Notes: generated from the sequence alone by a model not told the origin. Counted from the first letter of the stretch, positions 43,611 to 56,731 are shown. The stretch is DNA of 64,000 nt from Mytilisepta virgata (GCA_028015205.1 CM051518.1:54422372-54486371); one strand, 5' to 3'. Numbers and translations are program-made.

Positions 43611-46600
43611 CGGAAAATATGTACTATATTCCAGTGATGTTAATTTCTGCCTCCTATGAAAATATTAATTAACTTGAATAAAGATTCTTTGATGTAATGT
43701 ATGCGTTTATTTCAACAATTTATATCTCATCGGCGGCGATCAAGCCCTAAATTGTTTAAATCCAAAACAATGCTCGTTGATTGTTCGATACGTCATTGTT
43801 GACCTGACCTGTTCTCCATTTTGTTGTTTATCAAAATGAAGCGAAAATGCATGTGAAGAATTAAAAAATTTGGTGTATTTACAAATAATTGATCGTGTAT
43901 TATGTATAAACCGCATCCAAAAAGACAAAAGTCAAGATGTCAGTTTGACCCCCTAACGTGTCATGAGCTATAAATAGCCATATCTGTCTTAAAAGGATGT
44001 ATCTAAACATCTCATAGAGATGACATCAGTCAGATCAAATTTTCTGGTGGCAATTACCAAGTAAATTATTCTCCAAATACGACCAAGTTAGCGATTACGC
44101 TTCTCCAGTAGCCTTCTTTGTAGTATCTATTAACCTTCATCGCCGTGTGTCGTCTTTATCTGTCAATTGTGTACCCTCTTAATTTGTAAAAGCTACAATT
44201 AAGTGATGTGTCTGTTGTTCTGCCTGTCAGGGACGCTGTATTATTTAATGGAAGTCTTTCATGATAATTTGTCTTGGAATAAAAGAATCGAGGATGGCTG
44301 TAGGCGCAGTTTGTCTGTACAATTTACACGGGTCTTTCTTGTTTAGCACACCTGTGAGAACTAGATATCTTTGTCAATTAGCTCGGACATTTAGCATGCA
44401 TTTCTATTCCGGTGTGCCACCCGCCCTATAATTTATTTTAAATTCCAGAAGAATTCATTAACTTCTTCAGACAAGTCTTTCCGCCCCAAACGACAGACGA
44501 ATATCATTCGGATATGAAGGAATTTTATTACTAATATGGTTGCCTGATGGAAAGATAACAATTTTAGTTTTGAAACGTTATTTGAATTGTTTATTATTAA
44601 AGAAATGCATGAAGCATTAAACGGAATTTATTGCACATCTGAAAAGGTGTAACAAGAGACATATTAGTTGTGACTTTCTGTATTTTTATTTCGGATTAGT
44701 AATACAGGTGCGAAAATATTAAATCTGTTTGTTTCCAGTAGTTTTTCAGGACCGCGATATAAGTTCTTAAGGATATTTTCTCGTCAACAATAGTCCGAAC
44801 TAAATAAATATTTAGTTTTAGTTCACTCGGAAGAATTAAATATAGTTACAATTGTTGTGGACAAAAAAAAACTTAAAAACCACCCTGATTGGATTAATAA
44901 TATTATCTATTACAAATTCAGTTTTATATTATATCTAATATATTCTTTATATGCGTTAGGTTTCCCGACTTTTTCTATCCAGTGGCGCCACACAACGACT
45001 ATGAAAAGCGAAAGTCAGCGTAGTAGCACAGATGTTAAATTTTCAATTATCTTTGTCAAAAGACTCTAAACATAACGTATAAAATGGGATTTTATGAAAG
45101 CGACCGAGAAAGAATAAGATATTTGTATCTAAAAAAGAAACCACAGCCGAAATCAATCTTGCGTCAATAAAGACATTTATTTAACATTGCCAAACAGTCT
45201 ACAATGCGATATAATTTTAAGAATATATTTTTTGCATACTTAACTCTATTTAAAATTATATCAATTGATGTCTTTTTATAGTAACATGATCATTTATATA
45301 ATGTTTATATCCATAATGAAGTGAACTGGATTGAAATAAACGCACGCATATTTAGATGCTGAATTAAATTTGTTTTGATATGCACAGGAGAATGCACTTT
45401 CTCATGCATGTTCATGATGAACAACTGAATTTTTACAATTCACTTTTAGCACTCAACTGAATTTTTCAAAATCAACTATTAGCAGCCTGTTAAGATAAAA
45501 GCGATTATAAAAGATGAACAATCTAAGAGCTTTTTCTATTATTTCCAGGGTCCTGGACCATATGGAACAGGGACTTTCAAATAGTATTGAATTGTTTGTC
45601 GATGCAAAACATATTTTGGTATTTTGATCATGTCCGGTAGTGCATATGTGTTATCTTGATTAATTAATCTTTATTTCAGACACGGACAAATGTATAGATA
45701 CCATTTAATGTCAATCAGTTAACTTTTTTTTTTTGCTATGAAGAAGTTAGGCAATGGCTTTGGTTTCGTCACAATGAACACGTACTGGTATAATATATGC
45801 TCTGATTCCGAGCTGTATCTTGTGTACATACAATCCTGCTGAGATCTTCATTAATGTATATGTACAGTCATGAACCTCAGATAAAAAATCTGTCAAAAAT
45901 AATCCTCAATTTATCATCTGTTCCCCATTTAAAATAAATTTAGAATTAATTTTAATTGATTTGTTAAAATCCATATGCAATTTTGTGCCCTTCATCTACG
46001 AACTCGTCGATGCGAGTCCTTACCTCTGTAGGATGCGACGCATATAATGTTACTAAACCTGAGTACTTATTGTTCCATCACAGCACTTGTAAACGATACG
46101 CTTATAATCATGTATCAAAACTTTGACAACGCTATTATCACTCAAATCAAAATAATACTGAGGATTATTTTTGATATTTACTGCGAACTTGAACTGTGCG
46201 GAGACGTTTCCGCCATAGTTATTTGCTGTCATAAAGCCATCCGTCACTGTTGGAAACACGAAACGGCCAAACATCGATGACAAATATAACAATTGAAAAC
46301 GAATTTAAGAATTAATATTTGAAATTAGTTAATATTTAGATATCAAAATAATTATATTTTATAAGATATTTAAAAAAAAATGTTGGTGTCGGTTACGTTT
46401 ACTCAAAAAGTATACACATAATAAACGAGTTCAATCAAATTTATTAATAAACAGTGTTTAACTACCTTTCTTTAATAAAATTGAATAATTAAACCAAAGA
46501 CGGTTATAAATTCAAACTAATTTTTATGTTTTTAATCATTTATGTTATTATTTTTATTTATTGTCTTTGGTTCTGCAATGTAATGCCTATTACAATTTAA

Positions 46601-48560
46601 CTAATAACCAAAAACAATATAATTGCATGTGTAGCGTCTTGTCATACGCTTGTTATAATAGCAACGTCTTTGTTTAATGGATATTTCATTAAGAAGACGT
46701 TGTCTTCTCAAGTATTTTGTGTTAAAATACAGATCCGCTCAAAATTAGGCTTAATTTACCAAAGAATGACAGGGAAAGCATGCTAAAAACGGGAAGATTT
46801 TCCGCACGCTAATGTTTTTCCGGGACGTGTTTCCTGAATAGTTTTTGTTCTTGTATGAATTAATGATCAAATTCTATATTTTTTCAATTAAGCCAATTCC
46901 ACATGAACAGTAATCGTATAGACCGCACGCAAACTATAAATTTTGGTATGAAATATTACATTATTCTTTGAAATAAAGTGTAAATTGAGAGAAATATTAA
47001 TCAATCATTTAAATTAACTTAAAATTAGATGTTTCCTTCAGACTGCATACACGTTTAAAATATTTTTTTTGAGGATTGTCTGGCATTTTGTTTTGAATCG
47101 TGTGTAGAATCTGTTATGAATTATATCTATTTTATATAATTTAAACTTCTATTTATTTTTCGGAAAAGTTATTAAATAAACAAAAAATTGTAAATATCAT
47201 TAATAAAATACTTTTTAAAATGTATATTAACATTCGAATCAGCGTGCTATCAATATTTTCTTATTAGAAGTGCATTTTGTATCGGTTGACCTCGGGTAAT
47301 TTCACAACTTAAAACACGTCAATTCGTTCATTTATTACGTTTCTTTGTTTTAACATCAATTATACTTTTTTTATATTAAGGGGCATAGTAAATTAAACCG
47401 TATTTAGATATTTTTATGAATAGGATTTTGAATAATTCATAATCTGCTATAAGAACGAACAAAGCGCATGGTAGTTACTTAAGAATGTTTTAAAATAAAG
47501 TGAGTTACTGTTCGTACAAAGAAAATAACAAAGCATTGCTTGTTTACAATTGTCACTTAATTCATATTGTTTGAAATTCCCGTCGAGGTCGGCCCGGAGA
47601 GCATTATTTTCTCTGCTGTTTCTCGACGTGGGTTACGTTAAATAGGATTAGTGTCAGCACCGGTCAATACTGATGTCAGGATAAGCATGCTGGGATAATA
47701 AGGTATTATGGGATACCTGCGGGTTGGTAGCACTTCCGGCGAAGAATTTCTTACAAACACGAAAACGTTTAAATACTAATATTTAAACAAATGTGCAGAT
47801 GATCACAGTTAAGCTTGCTGGGCCATTATACAATTGCATACAATCCTATGCTTTTAAATTGTGATCTTTCGCGTTATAGTTTATTTACTGTTCTACCATA
47901 ACGAAGAAAAAGAGACCGCTTAAATCAGATCTTAAAAAGGGAGTAACTAGGGACACTGCCCCTTTTATTTGTACCATTTATTACTATTCATTTACAAAAA
48001 TTACTACTTTCCAATTTCTATCGTAGACGATGTTGTATAATGTACTTCATGCAATTTTAACAAATACAGAAATTCTTAAATCAGAGGTGAGATCAAATTT
48101 TCTATGTTCATAAAGGTGATTAGAGGCAATTTTTGGCAGTTGTGTATCTCTTTTCGAATATTGCCATGAAGGACATACACACCCCCAAAGATTTTCATAT
48201 CACATGAAAGGAGATAGAGGTTTGTACATATACTTACAACCAAAAATGAGTTTGGTTTTGAATGTCATTCATGTAGAATAACTGTCTAATACGCTCTATT
48301 ATTTTCTTTGCAGGGGCAATCTTATTTGCCTTGTCTGTACAAATATTGTAACTGTTCTTTTTTTTAGATTTTATTTATATATGCACAGCGTATTTCTTAG
48401 TATTTTATTTTGTTATTATTATTAGCAACTCCTAAAAACACACAATGACAGATTTTAAAAGACACAGGACGACATTTTGAAACTAACAAAGGAAAGTAAG
48501 AAAAATCCGGGTAAAATGGCTCTACTCCTTTATAACACACTATAAACAATTCTTTTGATT
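43611..48560. other. Long gene-poor block
   Basis: AT-rich, with no gene I can support. One minus-strand candidate exon (46053-46262) is listed separately. A consensus donor CAGAG|GTAAGG reads on the minus strand at about 46026-46036, but the frame before it is short. Confidence 0.4.
46053..46262 (-). CDS. Unassigned candidate exon
   Basis: The minus-strand frame from a TTTCCAACAG acceptor-like site to a stop encodes V-T-D-G-F-M-T-A-N-N-Y-G-G-N-V-S-A-Q and ends K-C-C-D-G-T-I-S-T-Q-V. The composition looks protein-like (no low-complexity bias, paired cysteines) and a weak CAG|GTTTAG donor precedes the stop. I do not recognise a domain and see no partner exon. It may be chance or an old gene fragment. 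Confidence 0.2.
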   Translation of the reverse strand, partial: FVFPTVTDGFMTANNYGGNVSAQFKFAVNIKNNPQYYFDLSDNSVVKVLIHDYKRIVYKCCDGTISTQV

Positions 48561-48705
48561 AAACATTTTTATGTGCATTAAGATATGCACATTTTGTCGA
48601 TTTACGACTCATCAGTACTGCTTAAGACCTAAAATGTTGAAAAATCAAAACAATAATCCAAAATGTTAACGAACAAATTCAAAAATGCAAAAAAGATCAA
48701 ACGGG
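48561..48705 (-). repeat. Hammerhead-bearing dispersed repeat, copy 3 (inverse orientation)
   Basis: On the minus strand, ACATTTTGGATTATTGTTTT and TTCAACATTTTAGGTCTTAA precede the core, as in copies 1 and 2. The similarity covers about 130 bp. Confidence 0.65.
48575..48621 (-). ncRNA. Hammerhead ribozyme relic with a core mutation
   Basis: Minus strand: CTGATGA (48615-48609), stem II GTCG-TAAAT-CGAC (4 perfect bp), then AAA where GAA is required (G12 to A), stem III ATGTG/CATAT (five pairs including one G-U), and an AUC site at 48584-48582. Stem I GCAGTA / TTAATGC pairs imperfectly. The G12 change should abolish cleavage by known hammerhead rules. Confidence 0.55.
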
Positions 48706-50213
48706 TAAAACCAAAACAATCTAAGGACAGAACTGTGCAGTGTAATACAATACATATTCATTGACTCCGATTTCAAAGTACTATATACAAGCATATTCGG
48801 TCAAATTAAGAGCTCGAAACAGAAAATATTCAAACCAAACAAAGGCTCAAACTGTTAAAATTACATGAAATGTAAAACTAGAGATTTTCTGAGGATATGG
48901 ATATACCTTAAAGTATCTAAAGGACACACTGGTTTGAAAAAAAAATCAATTTTATCACGACAGGACACATCAATAGTCTCGTCAAAGATACGGTTAACCA
49001 ACATTTACATATGAGTATGAATGAAACTACTATACTTGATAGTCGACTGCTACTAATAATAAAACGTATATATGGAATATTTTGGTTTCACGAACAGTTA
49101 CGAATGTTATGTTATCAAATGGTGGAACAAACGAATGGCAGTGTACCACATTAATTCTGCCGTATTTTAATAAAGTTATAATACGCAAAGTTGTATTACG
49201 CAAGCACAAACTTAATACTTGGAATCATTTCAAGTGTCGGAATGACGAGAAATATTACATACATTATTGTTTCCTGAATGGTTTGTTGCTGAGTAGATCT
49301 GAGCTAATGTCAAGGTGCTGAAATATAAATAATTTGTAAGTAATAGACGGGTCTTTTTTGTCACAGAGAAATGTGAACATTAACATATCATATAAATGAC
49401 CATGAAAGCCTTAGTTTATTTTGCCCTTAAAAACTTTCTTCATTTCTTATGATTTCCACTCTGCATATAAACAGTAAGTAATGAAATATGGAAGATTTTA
49501 TATTGTGTATGTCTTTTTTTTCATTTAGATGGAATAAACAAAACATATTTCGTAATTGCTTTACCACTGACCTTTGATTTCCTCACTAAAGAACAATTTC
49601 GATTTTCACACGTTTACAGAGTGAAAATGGACGAAAACAAATCTTGAATCCATCATTAGACCGACCCTCACCTCGTGAACTGTTGACGATATGTCATATG
49701 CCAAATTACACCGCCTCAAATATGTAAACCATGCAAAATACACAAATAGTATTGTTCAAATTATAATGAACCTTCAAATTTAACAAGATCCATCAAAAAC
49801 CTTTTAAAATTTGTAGGTTTCAAATTGAATACTTTTAATATCCCAGAGCGATCCCTACAGGTGGTAAGATACACCCATTTCTGCAATCCGAAGCGGGTAT
49901 GACGCATTCGACAAAGAAGAAAAATAGGATACAACTGACAAAGTAGTTGATAATTACACAGATTTTGTGTCTGAAGGTGGATAAAATGATCTTAAATGAC
50001 AAAGAAAAGTGTTCTTTGCAAAATATATTAATATATATTTAAATTACTTTGTATCTTATACAATACTAATTGTCGCATTGGATTATATAAGTGTTATTAT
50101 GTGGAAAACTGGAACACATACAGTGATACATATAAACTTGCTGTTCATTTTCTCTATGTAATATGTCCCAGTATTACATTGGTAAATTCCGCCAGGTGCT
50201 TTAACTTCACTAA
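48706..50213. other. Unassigned block
   Basis: AT-rich. The 79-codon frame at 49082-49321 shows no domain and no splice context. Nothing else is supported. Confidence 0.4.
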
Positions 50214-50319
50214 GGGAGCAACCATTTGATTTTCATGGGAGGAAGGGGTGGCTAGGTTGAAATGTTTGATCCTACCCCCCCCCCCCCCCCTCCCTCAATA
50301 AAAACCAAATAATGCTCCC
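50214..50319. mobile_element. Small foldback repeat with poly-C core
   Basis: GGGAGC...ATTTGATTTT...GGGAGG on the left mirrors the reverse complement of the right end (CCTCCC...AAAACCAAAT...GCTCCC). The arms are about 30 bp and imperfect. A C-run lies at about 50274-50290. No clear target duplication. Confidence 0.5.
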
Positions 50320-51591
50320 AAATATTTTTCAACTTATTAGTTAACTTCACAAAGAAAACGTTCAGCCACTAAAATACAGGGTCTTAACAATGGGAAAGGA
50401 CTTCAGAAAGTGGCGAGTTATGGTCGAAACAGTAATAAGTCATAACCAATGAAAAAGAAGATTTTTACTACACTCAGCACTTAATTCAACAAGTTCGGTA
50501 CCAGAACAACAAACGAGGAGGATGAAAAGATACCGTACTCAGATTGCTTGCTGGTTAATGACAGCTAGATCAGTGTACTAATGGAGTAATAATAAGACAA
50601 TTGTCTGTACTTACTTTCTACATCTTATAGTTATATAAACTGTAGCAACCAATGTCATTTATTAATTTTTCAATGCTGTTAAAAGAAATGTGTGTAGAAT
50701 TGCATTCAACTTTCTCCATACATGTATATGGATTAAGCGTTATTGAGAAACCACCCAATATCAATATTAAACACCATCACCTTGTTGTTCAATAATGAAC
50801 AGCTAGTATCATCACATTATAAACAATTATTACTAAAATCAACCAACAAATTACAAAGTTTAAAATTTGAAGACCCATAGGAAGTACGAGTACGAAATAA
50901 ACACAGATTATACATACGAACTACAAACAAAACAATGTAAAACATACTAAACCTATATTTGTGTACAAAGAACTTCTGTATAGTGAGATAAAGTTTTGCC
51001 ACAAGACAAAAAATATATTGAAATAACGTTTAAAATGTAAAAAATAAAGAATTAAATTAAGCGGTTCCCAAAGCATATTGGAGCTCTTTTGCAATAAACT
51101 GTTACGTTTGAAATGTAAGAGCTAGATTGGCAAATGAGAAGAGACCAGTTTGTTCCTGCTGGCATGCCGATGAAGTAATCAATAACATTATCGATGCGAA
51201 AGTCAACTGTGTTAAGTATCTGTGTGAACATCTTCAGCATATTTAGAACTACTGTATTTATCGCTCAAAATGTTGTATAACCACTGCATGATGTATATAT
51301 ATATTTATAAAAACTATCGGAGTATACAAATACCACTTTAAAAGCACTATGATTGACCGTAGTATTGGAAGCAATGAACAGTATATCAGAATTGTGAATG
51401 TGCGTTCGAAGTTCGTTTCTCAGTCAAACATTAATTAAATTTTTTTCAAATAATATACTTTACTCCAGAAATGAACATGTGTTAATACAGCAAGACTTAC
51501 GTATATTTATAGTAGATAACAGTATTGTTTTAACATTTGTCGGCATCAGCTGTGGATGTGATTTCCGGGGATGGTTGCAAATTTACGGTCG
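50320..51591. other. Gene-poor block
   Basis: AT-rich. A minus-strand frame at 51055-51215, following a GTTCACACAG acceptor-like site, encodes a plausible but unrecognised peptide (D-F-R-I-D-N-V-I-D-Y-F-I-G-M-P-A-G-T-N-W, with three later cysteines). I cannot assign it. Confidence 0.35.
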
Positions 51592-52387
51592 CAGGAGCCT
51601 GTATCGCTCACCCGGATTCAATTTGCCAATCAACAGCCATAAATGGAGCTAAGAAACAAATGTCTGTATTTTTGGACATAAATCTGAAAGAGGACAATCT
51701 AATTAACCGTGGCTGCCAAATCTGGTACCAATTGGATGAGTGCTTTCAGACGAGAAGATTTTTTAAATGATTTTTCCTGTAGGGTATTATGTTAAACTAA
51801 GTTAAGCCTTTTTTGTTGACAGTCCGGGTCATCTGACAAATTCTGAATGAGGAACACCAAGGGACAAGTTCTGCTGAGTTTGGTTCCAATTAGCTCAGTG
51901 GTTTCAGACAAGAAGTTTTTCATTACATGTAGTTTTCCCATAAGGTTCGGTTGTGGCGGCCTTCTTGGTTGATATTCAGGTCATCTGACGCATGAATGAG
52001 GACCCTCTAAGGACATTTGCTGCTAAGTTTGGTTCAAATTGGCTCAGTAGTTTCAGACAAGATTTTAAAATGAATTTCCCATATATAGAGTCCTATGTTA
52101 AACTAAGTTCGGATGTGGCGGCCATCTTGGTTAATCGTCTGGGTCATCGGACACAATTCTGAAAGAGGACCATCTAAGGACCATAGCCTTCAATTCTGGT
52201 TCCAATTGGCCATGTAGTTACATAAAAGAAGATTTTTAAAAATTCATCCCCATTTTTAGTCACAGCAGCCATCTCGGTTGGAAATTGGGGATGCCGGACA
52301 CAATTCTGGAAGGACCACCGAAGGACCATTCTTCCAATTGGCTGTGATGTTTCAGAGGAGAAGGTAAAAGCTCACATGGCCTTTTAG
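51592..52387 (+). mobile_element. Copy C of the GAGCCTG...GCTCACC element family, with tandem YY1-like units
   Basis: Begins AGGAGCCTGTATCGCTCACC and ends TTTCAGAGGAGAAGG...AAAAGCTCACATGGCCTTTTAG, both ends shared with copy A. Internal units of about 150-160 bp each carry a GGCGGCCATCTTGGTT-like block (about 51955, 52115 and 52265). No protein; frames over its left end are shadows. Confidence 0.65.
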
Positions 52388-53613
52388 GCTAGGTGTGTTA
52401 ATAAAAAGGGAAATTTTTGAAATCCGGAAGGACGCATTGCAATTGTTGGCTTGAAATTTTCCACGTCATCCAATGAATCTCCAATGAAAATCAACGTTAC
52501 ATTAAATGTTGCATTAGAATTACTGCTAGCACTAAGATATCGAGATTATTTTGGCTTTCCACAGATTTTTTGGCATTAAGCATTGCTATAAGATGTAGGA
52601 CTTTTTTAGGCTTTTATTGGATATAAAAATTTACTACTAAGTTTGTATTCGTCTGACGCCAGTTTGTACTGAGCGAGCATTATAACGTCGGGGGAATCTC
52701 GAACTGATTTAAAGGCTGTTCCCGTTTGACATTCCATCATAAGAGATGACAACGATATGCTTCAATGTATTGCATACTAATATTTCATAAACGTCCTTAC
52801 ATCAGATAGTGATATTATATGTATCGGTGTAACTGTGGATTATTAATGCATGCATGTGTTTTCAATACTGATTTTTATTAGAGTTCACATTCCTGGTATT
52901 TTGTGTCATTTATTCTGGTCAATGTTATATTTCACATTGTTAGACCTTACCATGACACAAGCTGATATTGCTAGATTATGATTAGGACAGTTAGATTCTA
53001 TTTTTTACGATGCAATGAATAATTTCCAGTTTTGGTCACGGAACCTAACGGGAGTTCCAGAAATACGAATTGTACGGAAGAATTATGAATGGTGAAATAT
53101 CTCTTGGTTTCAGGAAAAGTTTTACATTATTTACATAAACACATATGTTGATAATTCGCTGAAAATGTAAAGTTTGAGTGGTCAGTTAAATAGATTACAA
53201 GTACAATGCTAGCAAAAATGTTGTTCTGATCTAAATGTTTAAATCCATATCCAACTATAGAAGTCATCACGTGACTTTGGTGACGTCACACATCACCTAT
53301 ACCATGCCCAAGTAAATTGTATAGAAATGCACTTGGGTGATCAGGAATCGATAAAATAAACTACTTTTAGTTCGTGCTGAAAAAATGTTGGTGCTATGTA
53401 GTACTTCCTCATATATTTAGAAATATATTTATGCAATTAGGAAACGTTTAAATTTTTGTCTTATCCCTTCCAAATGCTTTTGAAAATTTTGTCTTATTTT
53501 CCCGTTAAGTCCATATTGTTAAATCATCTAACTCCGATAAATTGGCTTTTTTGTCGTTTTTAACATAAAATTGCGATTTAACCAAAACCGATGGAAAAAT
53601 GTTGGTGCTATGT
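52388..53613. other. Left flank of the LINE insertion
   Basis: No gene. It includes one member (about 53433-53500) of a repeat that recurs at 56011 and 56567, and a 19-bp direct repeat AAAAATGTTGGTGCTATGT at 53381-53399 and 53595-53613. The second copy ends exactly where LINE homology begins. Confidence 0.55.
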
Positions 53614-55752
53614 GCTGTTTAATACATTTAACTTTAATGAAGATGCCTTTTGTGCAGACTTACATCAAACCCCTTTTCATATTGTAGAAATGGAAGAAGA
53701 TGTTGATATTTCTGTCGACAAATGGTATGAACTTTTTAATCAAGTTATTAACAAGCACGCACCAATGAAAACTAAAAGAGTTAAAACATTTAAACAAGCC
53801 GAATGGTTCAATGAAGAAATTAAAAATTCCATTCAATACAGAAATATGTATCATTCAAAAAAAGATTGGGTAAACTTTAAAAAGTGGCGCAATAAGACAA
53901 CGTCGTTAATATTTAATGCAAAAAAGGAATATTATCAAAACGCTATATCTAGTTCCAAAAATAGTAAAGAACTTTGGAATCACATTAAAGAGTTAAACCC
54001 AAAAATGGATAATATTTTTCCACCTAAAATGCAGTATGAAAATCAAACTGTTTATAACCCCCAAGATATTGTTAATTCACTTAATAATCATTTTTCTTCC
54101 GTAGCTGAAAAACTTATTGGAAATAATACTTCAGATATGGATTTTTCAAAGCTACAAACTTTTACTGGTAAAAAATTAAAAGAAACTGAAAATTTTAAAT
54201 TAAAACTCATTTCTGTTGGAGAGGTGTATTCACAACTAAAACACCTTAATATTAATAAATCCGCAGGTTTAGATGGGATTGGTCCCAAATTTTTAAAGCT
54301 ATGTGCAGAGATAATATCGCCATCACTAACTTTTCTAATAAACAAAAGTATAACGTCAAATCGTTTTCCGAAAAAATTAAAACTTGCAAGAGTAACTGCT
54401 ATACATAAAGGAGGACCAACAGATATTCCCTCCAATTATCGTCCAATTTCTATTTTAAATACCATATCTAAAATTTTTGAGAGACATGTATGTACACAGT
54501 TATATGCATTCTTAAATAATAAAAAAATGCTACATATCGCTCAGTCAGGTTTCAGGCAAGGTCATTCATGTCAAACAGCGCTGACTAAACTAATTGATGA
54601 ATGGTTAAAATATTTAGATAATGGAGAAATAGTTGGTACTGTGTTTTTAGATTTCAGTAAGGCTTTTGACCTTATTAACCATTCCATACTTTTAGAAAAG
54701 TTAAAATTTTATCATATCGGAGAACATACGATAGATTGGATAAAATCATATTTGTCTGAGAGACAACAAGAAGTTCAATACGCTAACATTAAATCTGATA
54801 AATCGTTTGTAAAATATGGAGTGCCTCAAGGTTCTATTTTAGTCCTTTGTTATTTTTAATTTATATAAATGATTTACCACTTCATGTTGAACAATCCAAC
54901 ATGGATTTATATGCTGATGATTCAACATTGCATTTTCATAATAAAAACATTGAAAAAATAAACAGCATATTGCAAAATGATTTAAATGCTATACAATCTT
55001 GGTGTAACAATAACAGTATGAAAATTAATGCACAAAAAACAAAGTGTATGAAATTGGGTTCAAAACAAAAACTTGCACAACTATCAGAATTAAGTATTGC
55101 CGTCAATGAAACATGTATTGAAAATGTCCATTCTTTCAAATTACTTGGAATTGACATTGATGAAAGTTTAAGTTGGGAAGATCATGTTGATCGTATATGT
55201 AAGATTATCTCATCTAAAATATCACTTTTGTTTAAAATTAAAGTATATTTGCCTATACACACAAGACAACTATTTTATAATGCATATATTCTACCATATA
55301 TAGACTATTGTAGTTCAGTTTGGGGAAATTTATTACAAAAAGATTCAGATAGAATCATAAAACTTCAAAAAAGAGTAGCAAGAATCATACTTGAATGCGA
55401 TATTTCAGTTCCATCTAATTTTATGTTTTCATCTTTAAAATGGCTATCTTTTACAAATAGAATAAAATACCAACAATCAATTCTAATGTATAAAATTGTA
55501 AATGGACTAACACCCGATTACTTAGCAATGCTAAATATTAATGATGTGCAACACCACAACTTACGATCTGTCTCTAATAATGATCTATTTGTTCCGAGAC
55601 CAAATACAAATTTTTATAAAAAATCTTTTCATTATTCTGCAACAAAGGTATGGAATAATTTACCACTCAAAATAAAAAATTTTTGTAATGTGGAATTATT
55701 TAAGAAACATTGTTATAATCATTTTCTTGAAAATTCTATGCAAGTCGAATAA
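53614..55752 (+). pseudogene. LINE reverse transcriptase, 5'-truncated and frameshifted
   Basis: The frame at 53591-54859 starts with about 8 flanking codons, then the linker region upstream of a non-LTR reverse transcriptase (L-N-K-H-A-P-x-K-like block and E-W-F-N-E-E-I). RT motifs follow: H-K-G-G-P-T-D-I-P-S-N-Y-R-P-I-S-I-L; G-F-R-Q-G-H-S; F-L-D-F-S-K-A-F-D with the motif A aspartates; V-P-Q-G-S-I-L (motif B). A one-base deletion at about 54841 shifts the frame. The second frame (54847-55752) carries on with Y-A-D-D-S (motif C, 54910-54924) and the thumb and C-terminal region, ending with the L-P-L-K-I-x-N-type tail. The endonuclease domain is absent. Overall pattern fits the CR1/L2/jockey group of non-LTR elements; the exact clade is undetermined. 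Confidence 0.9.
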
Positions 55753-55920
55753 TTTGTTTTCTTTCTTTTGTTGTAAGAATAAGAAAATTTAATGAAAACT
55801 TTACCAATTGTTGCCATTTATTGCCATTTGTATGTTTGAATGATTGAATTGTGTATATACTACTAATATATATATTGTATTTTAATGTATGAATGTTAAC
55901 TGTATACATGTATTTTGTTT

Positions 55921-55965
55921 GAGGGCCTCAATGAAAATTAGACTACTTCTAATTGAGTTACCCTC
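55921..55965 (+). ncRNA. LINE 3'-terminal stem-loop
   Basis: GAGGGCCTCAAT (55921-55932) can pair with ATTGAG..CCCTC (55952-55957 and 55961-55965), with a small internal loop, just before the tail. Conserved 3' hairpins serve as reverse-transcriptase recognition sites in several LINE groups. That role is inferred here. Confidence 0.55.
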
Positions 55966-56010
55966 TTTAAATAAAGAATTTATTATTATTATTATTATTA
56001 TTTATAAATT

Positions 56011-56689
56011 TTTGAGATATCGTAAATGCAATAGTTTAATTTTTTATTAAATCCCTTCCAAATTGATTTGAAAATTAGCTATTTTCGGAAAATCTGTTAT
56101 TATATTTCAAGATGGCGACGATGACCGGAAATGGCACTAGGCGCGAAAATACAAACATTTAATGATTTTAAATTTCATATTTGCATCGAAACAAACGCTT
56201 ATGTTTGAAATATAAAGTATATATATAAATAGCTGACATAACTTATTAATAAGTGTATAGTTTCTAATTGCACTGCATATTAACTTATCCTAGCCAAGGG
56301 TGATATAGATTATGAAAAAAGATCGCACCTTTGCCAGTATTAATGAAAACTAGCACAGATGATGGATCATTTCATACAAACATCATTTCTTTTCAATCGA
56401 GGATTTTATTATATAATGTTTCTGTGATGAAGTTATAATAAAAAGGGGGATATGCATACTATAGATACTGATATATTACTAGAGACATATTGTTTTATGT
56501 CTCGGATGTTACTAATAAAGTATATCCTTTGGTCTTCATATATCATATGTTTGAGTAAAACCTTCATAACTTTTCGAAATATCGTAATTGCAATAGTTTA
56601 AATTTTGATTATGTCCCTTCCAAATTGATTTGAAAATTAGCTATTTTGAAATGTGTTAATTTTTACTATTATTATTCAAGATGGCGCCC
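56011..56689 (+). repeat. Two direct copies of a repeat of about 110-120 bp flanking the LINE 3' end
   Basis: 56011-56119 and 56567-56689 share ATATCGTAA.TGCAATAGTT, CCCTTCCAAATTGATTTG, AAAATTAGCTATTTT and TTCAAGATGGCG. A more diverged third copy (CCCTTCCAAATGCTTTTGAAAA) lies at about 53433-53500, left of the LINE. Confidence 0.75.
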
Positions 56690-56731
56690 ATCCTAATCAG
56701 CTTCTACCTTGCCATAACAAGGTAAATAAAT

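Larger units (their letters stand above)
53614..56002 (+). mobile_element. 5'-truncated non-LTR retrotransposon (LINE)
   Basis: It comprises the RT pseudogene, a 3' UTR of about 225 bp, a 3' stem-loop (55921-55965) and a terminal (TTA)n tract of about 25 bp (55978-56002). A microsatellite tail instead of poly(A) is typical of CR1/L2-type LINEs, which usually lack target duplications, and none is evident here. 5' truncation is the normal result of target-primed reverse transcription. The insertion sits next to copies of a separate repeat (53433, 56011, 56567). Confidence 0.85.
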
